This document shows, one piece after another, positions 7,236 to 14,874 of a stretch of DNA of 34,964 bases. Each line of letters begins with the position of its first letter. The stretch's first letter is position 1. A model generated the notes under the pieces. That model saw only the letters and a program-made list of their open reading frames with translations, was not told where the DNA came from and ran no database searches. Source of the stretch: Nitrospirae bacterium YQR-1 (GTDB taxonomy: Bacteria > Nitrospirota > Thermodesulfovibrionia > Thermodesulfovibrionales > Magnetobacteriaceae); contig JAMOBJ010000035.1 in assembly GCA_039908095.1 (NCBI GenBank), forward strand, positions 1 through 34,964, in the 5' to 3' direction. Position numbers and translations under genes: made by a program.

Positions 7236-9167
7236 ATGAAAAAGATCACTTTTTCGCTAACCATGTTTTTGTTGTTATTAAGCACAACAGTATCAGCCTA
7301 CGACAGTGTTTATGAGTATTTGAAAAGCGGACGCAATGCACTGGATAAGAAAGAGTATGAAAGCAGTGTAAAGGATTTTGACCACTTTTTGGAAAACCGG
7401 AATCTTCTTTCAGATTATGGGTATCTGTGGCGGGCCAAGGCTCTGAAGGGACTTGGTGAAAATGAAAAGGCACTAAAAGATATCAGCATTATAAAGGCTG
7501 ATTACAGAAACTCTCCGGTATTTAAATCAGCACTCTTGCTTGAAATGAAAATAGATGAAAAGGAACATCCCGACGAGGCTCTTGTTTTATATGAAAGATT
7601 CCTTAAAAGTTACCCGGGAGATGACACCATAAGGCTGTCCTACGCTAAACTGCTGAAGGAAAGAACTTATGAATTGGATGCCGAGAGGGAATTTATTAAA
7701 ATATACATAAACGGCGGTAGTATGTCAAAAGAGGCTGCTGCGTTTATAGACACCCAAAGGCTAAGCAGCGAGAGCAGGGTGGAACGGGCGAAAAACCTCA
7801 TGAAACGGCATAAGTATGAGGATGCAGAAATTGAATTGAGAGAAATATGGAAAAAGGCTCCATCCTCATTCCATGCCACCCTGACAGCCCTTCTGGCACG
7901 AACTCTCTTTAGGCAGAAAAAATACGACGAGGCCGCCATATACTTACAGCGCTCAGGGGACATCTACACCGAAGCAAGGGCTCTCTACAGGGCCGGGAAA
8001 TTTGACGAATTTCATGAAAAAGTCCGCCTTATGGATGCCGACAGAAGTGAACGTGCCGCCGAACTGGCACTCATAAGCGGCCTGTATTTCAGAAGAACAG
8101 GGGACACAGAGAAAGCTCTTTCGATTTTTAACACTCTGAAGGATAACCGCTTTAATAAAGAGGAAGCACGATGGCATACCGGCTGGACTTACTACCTCAG
8201 CGGTAACTACCGTAGAGCTTATGATAGCTTTGAATCACTCTATAAAACCTATACAAACCGCCAGTACCTTTACTGGATGGCACGTTGTGCTGAAAACATG
8301 GGAAAACCCACAGACGCACTATACACAAAATTAACCGCAGCGGGGGATTTCTACTCCCTGCTTGCCCATGGCAGAATTGGTAAAGCTCCTTCAAGAGTAC
8401 ATCAGGAAAGCACTTATACCTACTCGGAAAGCGAAGAGTTCGGCCCCGACCAACAAGAACTAAAACGCCTCTCCATACTGCTGCAACTAAAAATAGACGA
8501 TGCCGTCAGGATGGAAAGCAGGCATATTATAAGAAATGCAAAGAAACTTACCGGAGATGTTGCTTTCAAGGCTGCTTTAATGCTAAGTGAAGCCGGAGCA
8601 TACTCCCACTCGGTTGATATCGCCGGAAGACTCTCCGGCGGCAGCTATCTCCACAGCCTCCTGTACCCCTATGCCCACAAAGACATTGTACAGAGTGCCA
8701 CCGGTAAGTTTAACGTTAACCCTCTCATCGTACTTTCTATAATGAGAGAGGAAAGCCATTTTCAGGATGATGCTTTTTCCCCTGCCGGCGCCATAGGGCT
8801 TATGCAGCTTATGCCTCAGACCGCCTCACATTATAGTAAACCGGCTGAGGAAAGCATTGAGGATGAAAAGGATATTTTCAACATAAAGAAAAATATAACT
8901 ATCGGTACCTGCTATATCGGCACACTTTACAGGGAAACCACCTGCGTACCGGTTGTGCTGGCCTCTTATAATGCCGGAGAGGATGTAGTTAAAAAGTGGC
9001 TTGAAGCCGGAAAATATAAATCAACAGATGAGTTTATTGAGGATATTCCCTATAACGAAACCAGAAATTACGTAAAACGTGTTCTTAAGACTTACTACCA
9101 GTATGCAAGACGGTTAGAGCCGACTGTGGAGTCTTTAAAATTTGCAGCTGATTGCAGTTTACATTAG
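7236..9167 (+). CDS. slt: soluble lytic murein transglycosylase, Slt70-like
   Basis: 643 residues. A signal peptide (about 1-21, ending TTVSA) targets it to the periplasm. Residues about 25-470 form a helical TPR-like superhelix, the doughnut domain of Slt proteins. The C-terminal SLT domain (about 485-620) has the catalytic motif REES with E506 as the general acid, GLMQLMPQTA at 521-530, ASYNAG at 576-581 and the IPYNETRNYV block near 604. The enzyme cleaves the MurNAc-GlcNAc bond to give 1,6-anhydro products during wall turnover. The ATG starts immediately after the mqnD stop, with no spacer. Its size is similar to Escherichia coli Slt70. Confidence is high for family and fold. Confidence 0.93.
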   Translation: MKKITFSLTMFLLLLSTTVSAYDSVYEYLKSGRNALDKKEYESSVKDFDHFLENRNLLSDYGYLWRAKALKGLGENEKALKDISIIKADYRNSPVFKSALLLEMKIDEKEHPDEALVLYERFLKSYPGDDTIRLSYAKLLKERTYELDAEREFIKIYINGGSMSKEAAAFIDTQRLSSESRVERAKNLMKRHKYEDAEIELREIWKKAPSSFHATLTALLARTLFRQKKYDEAAIYLQRSGDIYTEARALYRAGKFDEFHEKVRLMDADRSERAAELALISGLYFRRTGDTEKALSIFNTLKDNRFNKEEARWHTGWTYYLSGNYRRAYDSFESLYKTYTNRQYLYWMARCAENMGKPTDALYTKLTAAGDFYSLLAHGRIGKAPSRVHQESTYTYSESEEFGPDQQELKRLSILLQLKIDDAVRMESRHIIRNAKKLTGDVAFKAALMLSEAGAYSHSVDIAGRLSGGSYLHSLLYPYAHKDIVQSATGKFNVNPLIVLSIMREESHFQDDAFSPAGAIGLMQLMPQTASHYSKPAEESIEDEKDIFNIKKNITIGTCYIGTLYRETTCVPVVLASYNAGEDVVKKWLEAGKYKSTDEFIEDIPYNETRNYVKRVLKTYYQYARRLEPTVESLKFAADCSLH

Positions 9168-9255
9168 TTAACCGGATTTGTTATCTTAACAGAATGTTTT
9201 GCAACAGATAAAAAAAGATGTTTGACTCAACTACAAAAACAGGGGGTTTTTTATA

Positions 9256-9516
9256 TTGGATAAACTAAGAAATCTTGAAGAAAAAATTTCAGCAGTAATA
9301 GAGAAGGCAAAGGTATTAAAAACAGAAAACGAGGCTATTCTGAAAAAAAATGGAGAACTGGAGGCACAGCTTAAAGAAAAACAGGACGAGATAGACAAAC
9401 TCAGAGCGGAGCTGGACTCAAAGAGCGGGGAGGTACAGAGGATGTCAAGCGAACAGTCCTCTGTGGCGGAACAGATAGAGGCAATCCTCGGGGAATTGGA
9501 CCATTTAGAGATATAG
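9256..9516 (+). CDS. small coiled-coil protein, ZapB-like
   Basis: 86 residues, nearly all predicted coiled coil (heptads of Leu/Ile/Ala with Lys/Glu from about residue 3 to 83) and no other domain. The start is TTG 9256, after an AGGGGG about 9 nt upstream. It ends 4 nt before zapA. The length, charge and position directly before zapA suggest a ZapB-type cell-division factor that would bundle or link FtsZ through ZapA. Coiled coils evolve fast, so sequence alone cannot prove this. Other short coiled-coil proteins could look the same. Confidence 0.75.
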   Translation: MDKLRNLEEKISAVIEKAKVLKTENEAILKKNGELEAQLKEKQDEIDKLRAELDSKSGEVQRMSSEQSSVAEQIEAILGELDHLEI

Positions 9517-9520
9517 AGCA

Positions 9521-9850
9521 ATGGGAAGCGCAGAGATAACAATACTAGGGCAGAAGTATATACTTAAGGGTGAAGAGCCGGAGGAGTATATAAAAAGCCT
9601 TGCTGTTTATGTTGACGGCAAAATTAATGAGGTACTGGCAGCCGCTCCGGGAACTCCGTCGCTTAAGGCCTCAATACTGGCAGCAGTCAGCATAGCCGAT
9701 GAGCTGTATAAGTTAAGGTCCCTGTTTGGCAAACTTGATATTGAAACAGATGAGATAGACAAAATACTTGAACATAGCGTCAGCGGAGTAAAAAACCGGA
9801 AAGAAAAGGTAAAAACAACGGATGAAAGCAAAGGTTTACATAAAGCATAG
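9521..9850 (+). CDS. zapA: cell division protein ZapA
   Basis: 109 residues. The N-terminal block SAEITILGQKYILKGEEPEE followed by YIKSLAVYVDGKINEV matches the ZapA globular domain. The central ASILAAVSIADELYKLR is the hallmark helix. The C-terminal Lys-rich tail is variable. ZapA binds FtsZ filaments at mid-cell and promotes their bundling. It follows the ZapB-like gene by 4 nt and its 3' end overlaps purS by 29 nt, so the three genes are probably translated from one mRNA. ATG 9521 is the only sensible start. Confidence 0.9.
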   Translation: MGSAEITILGQKYILKGEEPEEYIKSLAVYVDGKINEVLAAAPGTPSLKASILAAVSIADELYKLRSLFGKLDIETDEIDKILEHSVSGVKNRKEKVKTTDESKGLHKA

Positions 9851-10064
9851 ACAGGAGATTCTTGACCCTCAGGGTAAGGCGGTGCTTCATGGGCTTAACA
9901 ATCTTGGATTTAATGGATTAACAGATGTGCGGGTTGGTAAGTACATAGAGATTACCATGGACTGTGCCTCAACAGAGGCAGCACAAGCTCAGGTTAAAGA
10001 TATGTGTGAAAGGCTTCTGGTAAACACCGTTATTGAAAATTATACATATGTGATAGAGCCATAA
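9822..10064 (+). CDS. purS: phosphoribosylformylglycinamidine synthase subunit PurS
   Basis: 80 residues, normal for PurS. It begins MKAKVYIKHRQEILDPQGKA and carries the family signature GFNGLTDVRVGKYIEI at about 29-44. PurS joins PurL and the glutaminase PurQ to make FGAM in de novo purine synthesis, and forms the ammonia-channel part of that complex. PurS is usually next to purQ or purL; neither is here, and the downstream gene is a cytochrome. The start ATG lies inside zapA in another frame. The full-length match leaves little doubt about identity. Confidence 0.9.
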   Translation: MKAKVYIKHRQEILDPQGKAVLHGLNNLGFNGLTDVRVGKYIEITMDCASTEAAQAQVKDMCERLLVNTVIENYTYVIEP

Positions 10065-10075
10065 ATCTTGCTCAA

Positions 10076-10105
10076 TTGACGGCAGGTTTTCCTTACTGAG
10101 ATAAG
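10076..10105 (+). promoter_or_regulatory. possible sigma-70 promoter for the cytochrome gene
   Basis: TTGACG at 10076-10081 and GATAAG at 10100-10105, separated by 18 nt, resemble -35 and -10 boxes about 40 nt before the cytochrome ATG. It lies in the 79-nt gap after purS. The -10 box is imperfect, so this is a suggestion only. Confidence 0.35.
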
Positions 10106-10143
10106 TGGGGATTGTGTTTAAAAACTCTAAGGAGGATTGTTTT

Positions 10144-10395
10144 ATGAAGAAAGCTGTGATTTTAGCGTTAGTGTTGGTGTTTGGTTTATCAACGGTTGCA
10201 ATGGCCGGATATGAAAAATGCCAGGGTTGCCACAATGGTAAAGTATCTCCCGATAAGGCAAAATTACTGGAGAAATTTAAAACTGCCAGTGATCTTATTA
10301 AAGGAGCTAAGGATTCCAAGAGCCCTATGATGAATGCTGTGAAGGCAAATGATGCAGACTTAAAGGCTGCAGCTGCTGACTTGGGCCTTAAATAG
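10144..10395 (+). CDS. small periplasmic monoheme c-type cytochrome
   Basis: 83 residues. A clear signal peptide (MKKAVILALVLVFGLSTVAM, cleavage after about residue 21) leaves a mature protein of about 62 residues. One heme-binding motif, CQGCH, is at 26-30. PMM at 61-63 supplies a probable methionine sixth ligand, as in c553/c551-type electron carriers. The remainder is Ala/Lys-rich helix. A strong AAGGAGG lies 8 nt before ATG 10144. An upstream in-frame start at 10105 would add 13 residues before the signal peptide and is rejected. A terminator follows at 10461. The role is electron shuttling; the redox partners are unknown. Confidence 0.9.
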   Translation: MKKAVILALVLVFGLSTVAMAGYEKCQGCHNGKVSPDKAKLLEKFKTASDLIKGAKDSKSPMMNAVKANDADLKAAAADLGLK

Positions 10396-10460
10396 ACCGG
10401 TATTGATCTAAGCCGTCTCTTAATGAAAAGTTACAGTCATATTGTGTTGCGATTGCAAAT

Positions 10461-10501
10461 AAAAAAGAGCGGAAGCTAAAAAAGCTATCCGCTCTTTTTT
10501 T
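10461..10501. terminator. bidirectional rho-independent terminator
   Basis: AAAAAAGAGCGGA (10461-10473) pairs with TCCGCTCTTTTTT, with an inner AGCT/AGCT stem and an A-rich loop. T-runs occur on both strands. It sits between the convergent cytochrome gene (plus) and the FolD-like gene (minus), so it probably ends both transcripts. Confidence 0.9.
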
Positions 10502-10577
10502 GTGAAACTTTGTAAACTAAGTATTGTCCAATTGTCAATCTATCAGGTATTGATGAAACAGACATATACATAATCCC

Positions 10578-11534
10578 CTAATGTAATATAAGCGGGTTGT
10601 TGAGAAGTGCGTTACTTTTGGCGGAGCTAACCGTGTTTTCAAGAAGTGTGGCAATGGTTACAGGACCCACACCCCCCGGAACCGGTGTTATTAGTGAGGT
10701 TTTTGGCGACACACTATTAAAATCTATGTCTCCGGTTATTTTTCCGTCCGGTTGTACATTTATCCCGATATCAACAACGACTGCGCCCTCTTTTATCATT
10801 TCACCGGTTATAAGGCCTGTCACTCCCGTTGCAGAGCACACGATATCAGCGTGCTTTAAGTAATCCTTTAAATTAGCTGTGCTTTTATGGCATACAGATA
10901 CAGTTGCCTCTTTTGCCAAAAGCATCATGGCAAGGGGCTTTCCCACTGCTAAACTCTTGCCTACTACTACAGCATTTTTACCGGCAAGCTCCACTCCGTA
11001 GTACTCCAAAAGTCTGATTACACCAAACGGGGTGCAAGGTAAAAAACTCGGAGACGTACACGTATGAAAATCGGCTGATTTAGGAGTTATTTGATGGTTG
11101 CTGGAGAACTCCTTCCTAAAAATCTGAAACATAGACTCCTCTGCACTAAGCCGCCCTACTGAGACCGAACCTAAACCATCCACATCCTTATCAGGCACTA
11201 TTGCATTAACCACTCTCCTTGGGTTTATTCGCCTGGGAAGCGGGAATAACACAAGGAGCCCGTTTATCCGCTCATCTGCATTTATACTATTGACTACGTT
11301 TAATATTTCATTCAAAGATACACTGGATGGCAGCTTGTACTCAAAAACATTTATTCCCATACTTTTAGATATCTTAACAGTAGCATTGAAATAAGATGAC
11401 GAGGCATCATTATCACCTACAAGTAAAAGAGCAAGTCCCACCTCAATGCCAATTTTACCAAGGTTTTCAACGTCACGTTGAACATTTCCCCTTATTTCCA
11501 TGGCAAGCCTTGTACCATCCATTAATTTAACCAT
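10578..11534 (-). CDS. folD: FolD-like bifunctional methylene-THF dehydrogenase/cyclohydrolase homologue with altered active site
   Basis: 318 residues from ATG 11534 (a TTG at 11546 would add four). The family fold is plain: ALLLVGDNDASSSY, PDKDVDGL at 114-121, PCTPFGVIRLLEYYG, VVGKSLAVGKPLAM for NADP, and TPVPGGVGPVTIATLLENT at 283-301. FolD interconverts methylene-, methenyl- and formyl-tetrahydrofolate. Aligned without gaps to E. coli FolD as I remember it, the catalytic Lys54 of YxxxK is T52 here (Y48-x3-T52, with K54 two later). Gln98 of VQLPLP is L95 (VLFPLP). The catalytic Asp (D119) remains. About 20 extra residues lie between VGRL and PCTP (about 131-164). Cyclohydrolase activity is therefore doubtful. 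It may be a paralogue. Confidence 0.85.
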   Translation of the reverse strand: MVKLMDGTRLAMEIRGNVQRDVENLGKIGIEVGLALLLVGDNDASSSYFNATVKISKSMGINVFEYKLPSSVSLNEILNVVNSINADERINGLLVLFPLPRRINPRRVVNAIVPDKDVDGLGSVSVGRLSAEESMFQIFRKEFSSNHQITPKSADFHTCTSPSFLPCTPFGVIRLLEYYGVELAGKNAVVVGKSLAVGKPLAMMLLAKEATVSVCHKSTANLKDYLKHADIVCSATGVTGLITGEMIKEGAVVVDIGINVQPDGKITGDIDFNSVSPKTSLITPVPGGVGPVTIATLLENTVSSAKSNALLNNPLILH

Positions 11535-12011
11535 CTGTTTTATCAACCCTTATTAAAGTTTTGTCTGTTTTTCATCTTTTCTATCTTGTGATTACATCTT
11601 GGTATATTATTTTAACAGATTATCTTAATTTTAGATACTAATTTAAATGGAGACACATCCAATTTATTAGACAATGTGAGGAAGGTTTCAATAATGTGTT
11701 AACTCAGATAATTTCAACTTCTTTACTCGTTTTTCTTACCTCTATGTCGGATTTCGGGTACTATGGCCGCTCTTTGCGGACATTTTCTACTTGCTACTGT
11801 TACTATTTTGAGCAAAAATTAACTTGACAGATTTAAAAATATATTGTAGCCTATTATAGTTTATACTCTATACACTATTTGATTCGTGACAGAGTGGTAT
11901 AAGCGTTGTTGTTATCTAAGTAGGGCAATATGGAATACTTGTTGAGGAAAAGCAAGTTAGAATTGTAACTTTAGATTTACTATTGCTATTATATTTTCAA
12001 AGGAGGCTTTT
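11535..12011. other. 477-bp AT-rich intergenic region before the exported-protein cassette
   Basis: No convincing gene is seen here. A consensus -35-like TTGACA lies at 11824-11829. The best -10-like sequences downstream are TAGCCT at 11847-11852 (17-nt spacer, poor match) and TATTAT at 11852-11857 (22-nt spacer), so a promoter for the 12012 gene is possible but weak. A short hairpin CCGC-TCTTT-GCGG occurs near 11767-11779. On the minus strand, 11702-11790 reads as short broken coding-like pieces that could be a gene relic; I could not identify them. AGGAGG stands 8 nt before the ATG at 12012. Confidence 0.5.
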
Positions 12012-12698
12012 ATGTTGTTATATATAAAATATTTAATATTATTAGTTGCTATCCTGTGCTTTGTTCCTGCCATTGCATTTTCGGAAGTAACAATGGTGAA
12101 TTTTAGTGAAGATTATACAGATAAAGTACCTGTTGCCGGGTCAATTAGTGTAGGCGCAATGGTTAATGTGGATAACTCTACCATTGACTCACAATTTATG
12201 ACTTTGTTGATGCCTGAAACACAAAGCCCAAAGTTGTGTATGTCTATAACCTCAATTGATGGGCGTTATAAAGCTAATTATGAATATAATATTAAAAATC
12301 AAAAAAATGAATTGATTCTTTTACCAACAAAGACAAAGCACGGCAGTAAATTAAAAAAACTTAGAGAAAATCAAGTAGCAATATTGGCAACACTTAACAA
12401 AACTTGTAAAGATATACCTGACAAAGTAATATTTGCAAGTTGGAAGAGAAATGTAACTGCTGGAAATTTAAATAAATATTACGTATATTTAAATTGGGAT
12501 AATAATGTATCCATTGTAAGTAGCGATGGTAAGACAGAATTAGCAAATTGCAAAAAAATTACTGATAATTCAATTGCTTATAACTATGAATGTGTATTGG
12601 ATAGGCAGCCCCAGGGAAGTGGGGGTTTTGCCATTAATAGATTCTCATCCTCAAATCAGAAACTACAGTTAATTCCGCTGCCACTATTTTTTCAATAA
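12012..12698 (+). CDS. exported protein of unknown function (first gene of cassette)
   Basis: 228 residues. A signal peptide occupies about 1-23 (hydrophobic core YLILLVAILCFVPAIAFS), so the protein is periplasmic or secreted. The rest is rich in Asn, Thr, Ser and Lys with alternating hydrophobics, as in a beta-rich domain. Cysteines at about 77, 133, 180 and 195 could form disulfides. I recognise no family. AAAGGAGG precedes ATG 12012 at good spacing. It stops 2 nt before the protease/FGE gene. The AT-rich codon use of this and the next two genes contrasts with the genes on both sides, suggesting acquired or fast-evolving DNA. Confidence 0.8.
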   Translation: MLLYIKYLILLVAILCFVPAIAFSEVTMVNFSEDYTDKVPVAGSISVGAMVNVDNSTIDSQFMTLLMPETQSPKLCMSITSIDGRYKANYEYNIKNQKNELILLPTKTKHGSKLKKLRENQVAILATLNKTCKDIPDKVIFASWKRNVTAGNLNKYYVYLNWDNNVSIVSSDGKTELANCKKITDNSIAYNYECVLDRQPQGSGGFAINRFSSSNQKLQLIPLPLFFQ

Positions 12699-12700
12699 TT

Positions 12701-14854
12701 ATGAATATTAGAGCAATATTAACATGCTTATTTATAGTTATTTCAGTTGTGTTAATTGTAGTTGTACTCTGTGACTTACCAACAACGTTTAGCATTACAG
12801 CTCAGGTTGAGCGTGTTGAATTTATTACAGATGATAATCAATCGATAGAATGGAGCTTAAAGAATTCTGTTATTTTAGAAAATGGTGATGACTCGTCAAA
12901 AAGAACATTTACAGGGTTGCTTACCATAGAAACAGCTTCTAATGTTATTGTGGAGCGTGTATCAAATGGTCCTCTGACAATCAGTATTAACTCCATGCAA
13001 GATAATAAAACGGTGGGAACGTTTCTAAGTGAAAATGATTTAACCAGTACTCAAGCAGGTAAAAAAATTGGAATAACTATTGATAATATAACAAAATATG
13101 TTAATAACGGGCAGACAATATTGCTACCAATTATCGGAAAAGATGTCAGACTTGGTATTACTATATGGAACAGACTGAGGGGGAGCACAGCAATTTTACG
13201 CTCCGGTAAAGTTACAATGCTCGGGAAGACAATTTTAAGTGATGTCTTTAATGTAGGTGAGAACACTCTGGATGCAGGAGATCAGATTAAAGTAGAAGAT
13301 GAAGAATCACTATCATATGGTTTTGTTTTACTTGATGAGAGAGCTGCAATGACAGCTTCTTACCGGGCTATCGGTAAGCAAGCAAAGATAACCAGACCTG
13401 GCGGCCACAATTATAGTATTTCAACGACTATATATAACAGGCTAATGAAGGATACATTTGTAATAGCTTTATGGGCAATTTTGGGCGCAATTATAGCTGC
13501 ATACACTTTTTTATTCAAAAAGGAGAAAACTTCAGGGCTACCATTGCTGCGATGTTACTGTTTTGCTTTAAAAAGGAACAAACTTCAGATGAGAAATAAG
13601 TTTTTTATAATAGCTTGCCTTATGTATTTGTTATTTCAAACAGCAGATTTATTTGCAGAAGAGGTTTTTATTAAGACAAATATTCAGCAAGTAGGAAGGG
13701 GTATTACCAAACTCTTTGAAGGAGAGTGCATTGTAATAACGCCCAAACATATAGTAGAAAATGCTAACCCACCAGTAGAAGTATATTTTCCTTTGCCCTA
13801 TAATAAAAAAGTTACAGGTAACCCCAAAATATTTGTAGGTCTCGATATTGCTCTTATTACATTAGATAGTAATAATTTGAGATGTTCTACCTATAACATT
13901 ACGACTAATTTTGATAAGTTGATAAAAAATATAACCTCAGGACAGTTGATAATTACTGATGAAAGTGGTGTTACTATCAGAGAGTCGGTTAAAATAATAA
14001 GTACATATTTAGATACAATAAAAATTAGACCTGATAATACAAGTTTTATTTTAAAAAAAGGGCATAGTGGTAGCGCTTTATACGCTGTAGATAAAAATGG
14101 AGAATTGTTTTTAGCAGGTATTTTATTAACTTTTGATCGCGAAGAAGGCACAGGAAGTGTTTTTAGAATAGATTACATCGATAGAAATGTACTTTCTGCT
14201 TTCAAAAAACCACCGATACCAACACTGTCGCCAACACCTCCGCCGCCCCCCTCTTATGAACCTGAAATGGTGCTTGTTCCCGGAGACAAATCAATAGGAA
14301 TACAAAGTTTTTATATTAGCAAACATGAAATCACATTTGAAGCTTACGATTATTATTGTGAAGAAATGAAAATAAAAAAACCGGACAATAAAGGAATACC
14401 ACTCAATAAGAAGTATCCAGTATTTAATGTAAGATATGACGAAGCGGTGCGGTTTACGCAATGGTTAAGTGACAAAACAAAGGAAACATATCGCCTTCCC
14501 CAAAAAGAAGAATGGCTACGAGCATGTAGGTATAAGGGAGGAGGTAAGTACCCATGGGGAACGGATAATTCGACTAAAATTGTTAAGCTATACGCGAACT
14601 ATTCAGAAACAAGAAAAGAAGAGCCGAATATTGTTGGTAGTTATAAGGCAACTGGTGTTGGGATATATGATATGGCTGGAAATGTGTTTGAGTGGATTGG
14701 TGACTCAGACGAGCCTAGCAGACGTGGTTTGCATTATATAGCAGGTGGTTCATATGATCAGAGTATTCCTTATTTGGAATGTGATAACTTTACACTTAGT
14801 TACGGTGAGGCAAAATCATATATTGGCTTTAGGGTCGTTCGTGAAATAAAATAA
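12701..14854 (+). CDS. membrane-anchored trypsin-like protease fused to an FGE-sulfatase-like domain
   Basis: 717 residues. A hydrophobic segment at about 8-25 anchors an extracytoplasmic domain (about 30-250) of unknown type. A helix at 252-272 and another at about 299-316 follow, with a basic loop between them. Residues about 320-500 look like a small chymotrypsin-fold protease: H350 (ITPKHIVEN), D382 (GLDIALITL) and S456 (KKGHSGSAL) fit the His-Asp-Ser order. A Pro-rich linker (502-518) leads to an FGE-sulfatase/SUMF1-like domain (522-716: MVLVPGD, YRLPQKEEWLRAC, GIYDMAGNVFEWIGD, GFRVV). The paired active-site Cys of true FGE near GGS is not seen, so this domain may bind rather than modify. 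M297 has its own AAAGGA and a signal-like N-terminus, so the gene may be a fusion or make two products. Confidence 0.8.
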   Translation: MNIRAILTCLFIVISVVLIVVVLCDLPTTFSITAQVERVEFITDDNQSIEWSLKNSVILENGDDSSKRTFTGLLTIETASNVIVERVSNGPLTISINSMQDNKTVGTFLSENDLTSTQAGKKIGITIDNITKYVNNGQTILLPIIGKDVRLGITIWNRLRGSTAILRSGKVTMLGKTILSDVFNVGENTLDAGDQIKVEDEESLSYGFVLLDERAAMTASYRAIGKQAKITRPGGHNYSISTTIYNRLMKDTFVIALWAILGAIIAAYTFLFKKEKTSGLPLLRCYCFALKRNKLQMRNKFFIIACLMYLLFQTADLFAEEVFIKTNIQQVGRGITKLFEGECIVITPKHIVENANPPVEVYFPLPYNKKVTGNPKIFVGLDIALITLDSNNLRCSTYNITTNFDKLIKNITSGQLIITDESGVTIRESVKIISTYLDTIKIRPDNTSFILKKGHSGSALYAVDKNGELFLAGILLTFDREEGTGSVFRIDYIDRNVLSAFKKPPIPTLSPTPPPPPSYEPEMVLVPGDKSIGIQSFYISKHEITFEAYDYYCEEMKIKKPDNKGIPLNKKYPVFNVRYDEAVRFTQWLSDKTKETYRLPQKEEWLRACRYKGGGKYPWGTDNSTKIVKLYANYSETRKEEPNIVGSYKATGVGIYDMAGNVFEWIGDSDEPSRRGLHYIAGGSYDQSIPYLECDNFTLSYGEAKSYIGFRVVREIK

Positions 14855-14874
14855 ATATTAAGTGGAGGGGAAAA

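Noticed and set aside
11702..11790. Minus-strand coding-like pieces, considered as a group II intron or transposase relic
   Set aside because: They are interrupted by stops, and no conserved domain could be recognised; kept only as a note on the intergenic region.
12701..14854. FGE-sulfatase-like C-terminus as the variable protein of a diversity-generating retroelement
   Set aside because: No reverse transcriptase or template repeat was seen anywhere in the window, and the C-terminus shows no second near-copy.
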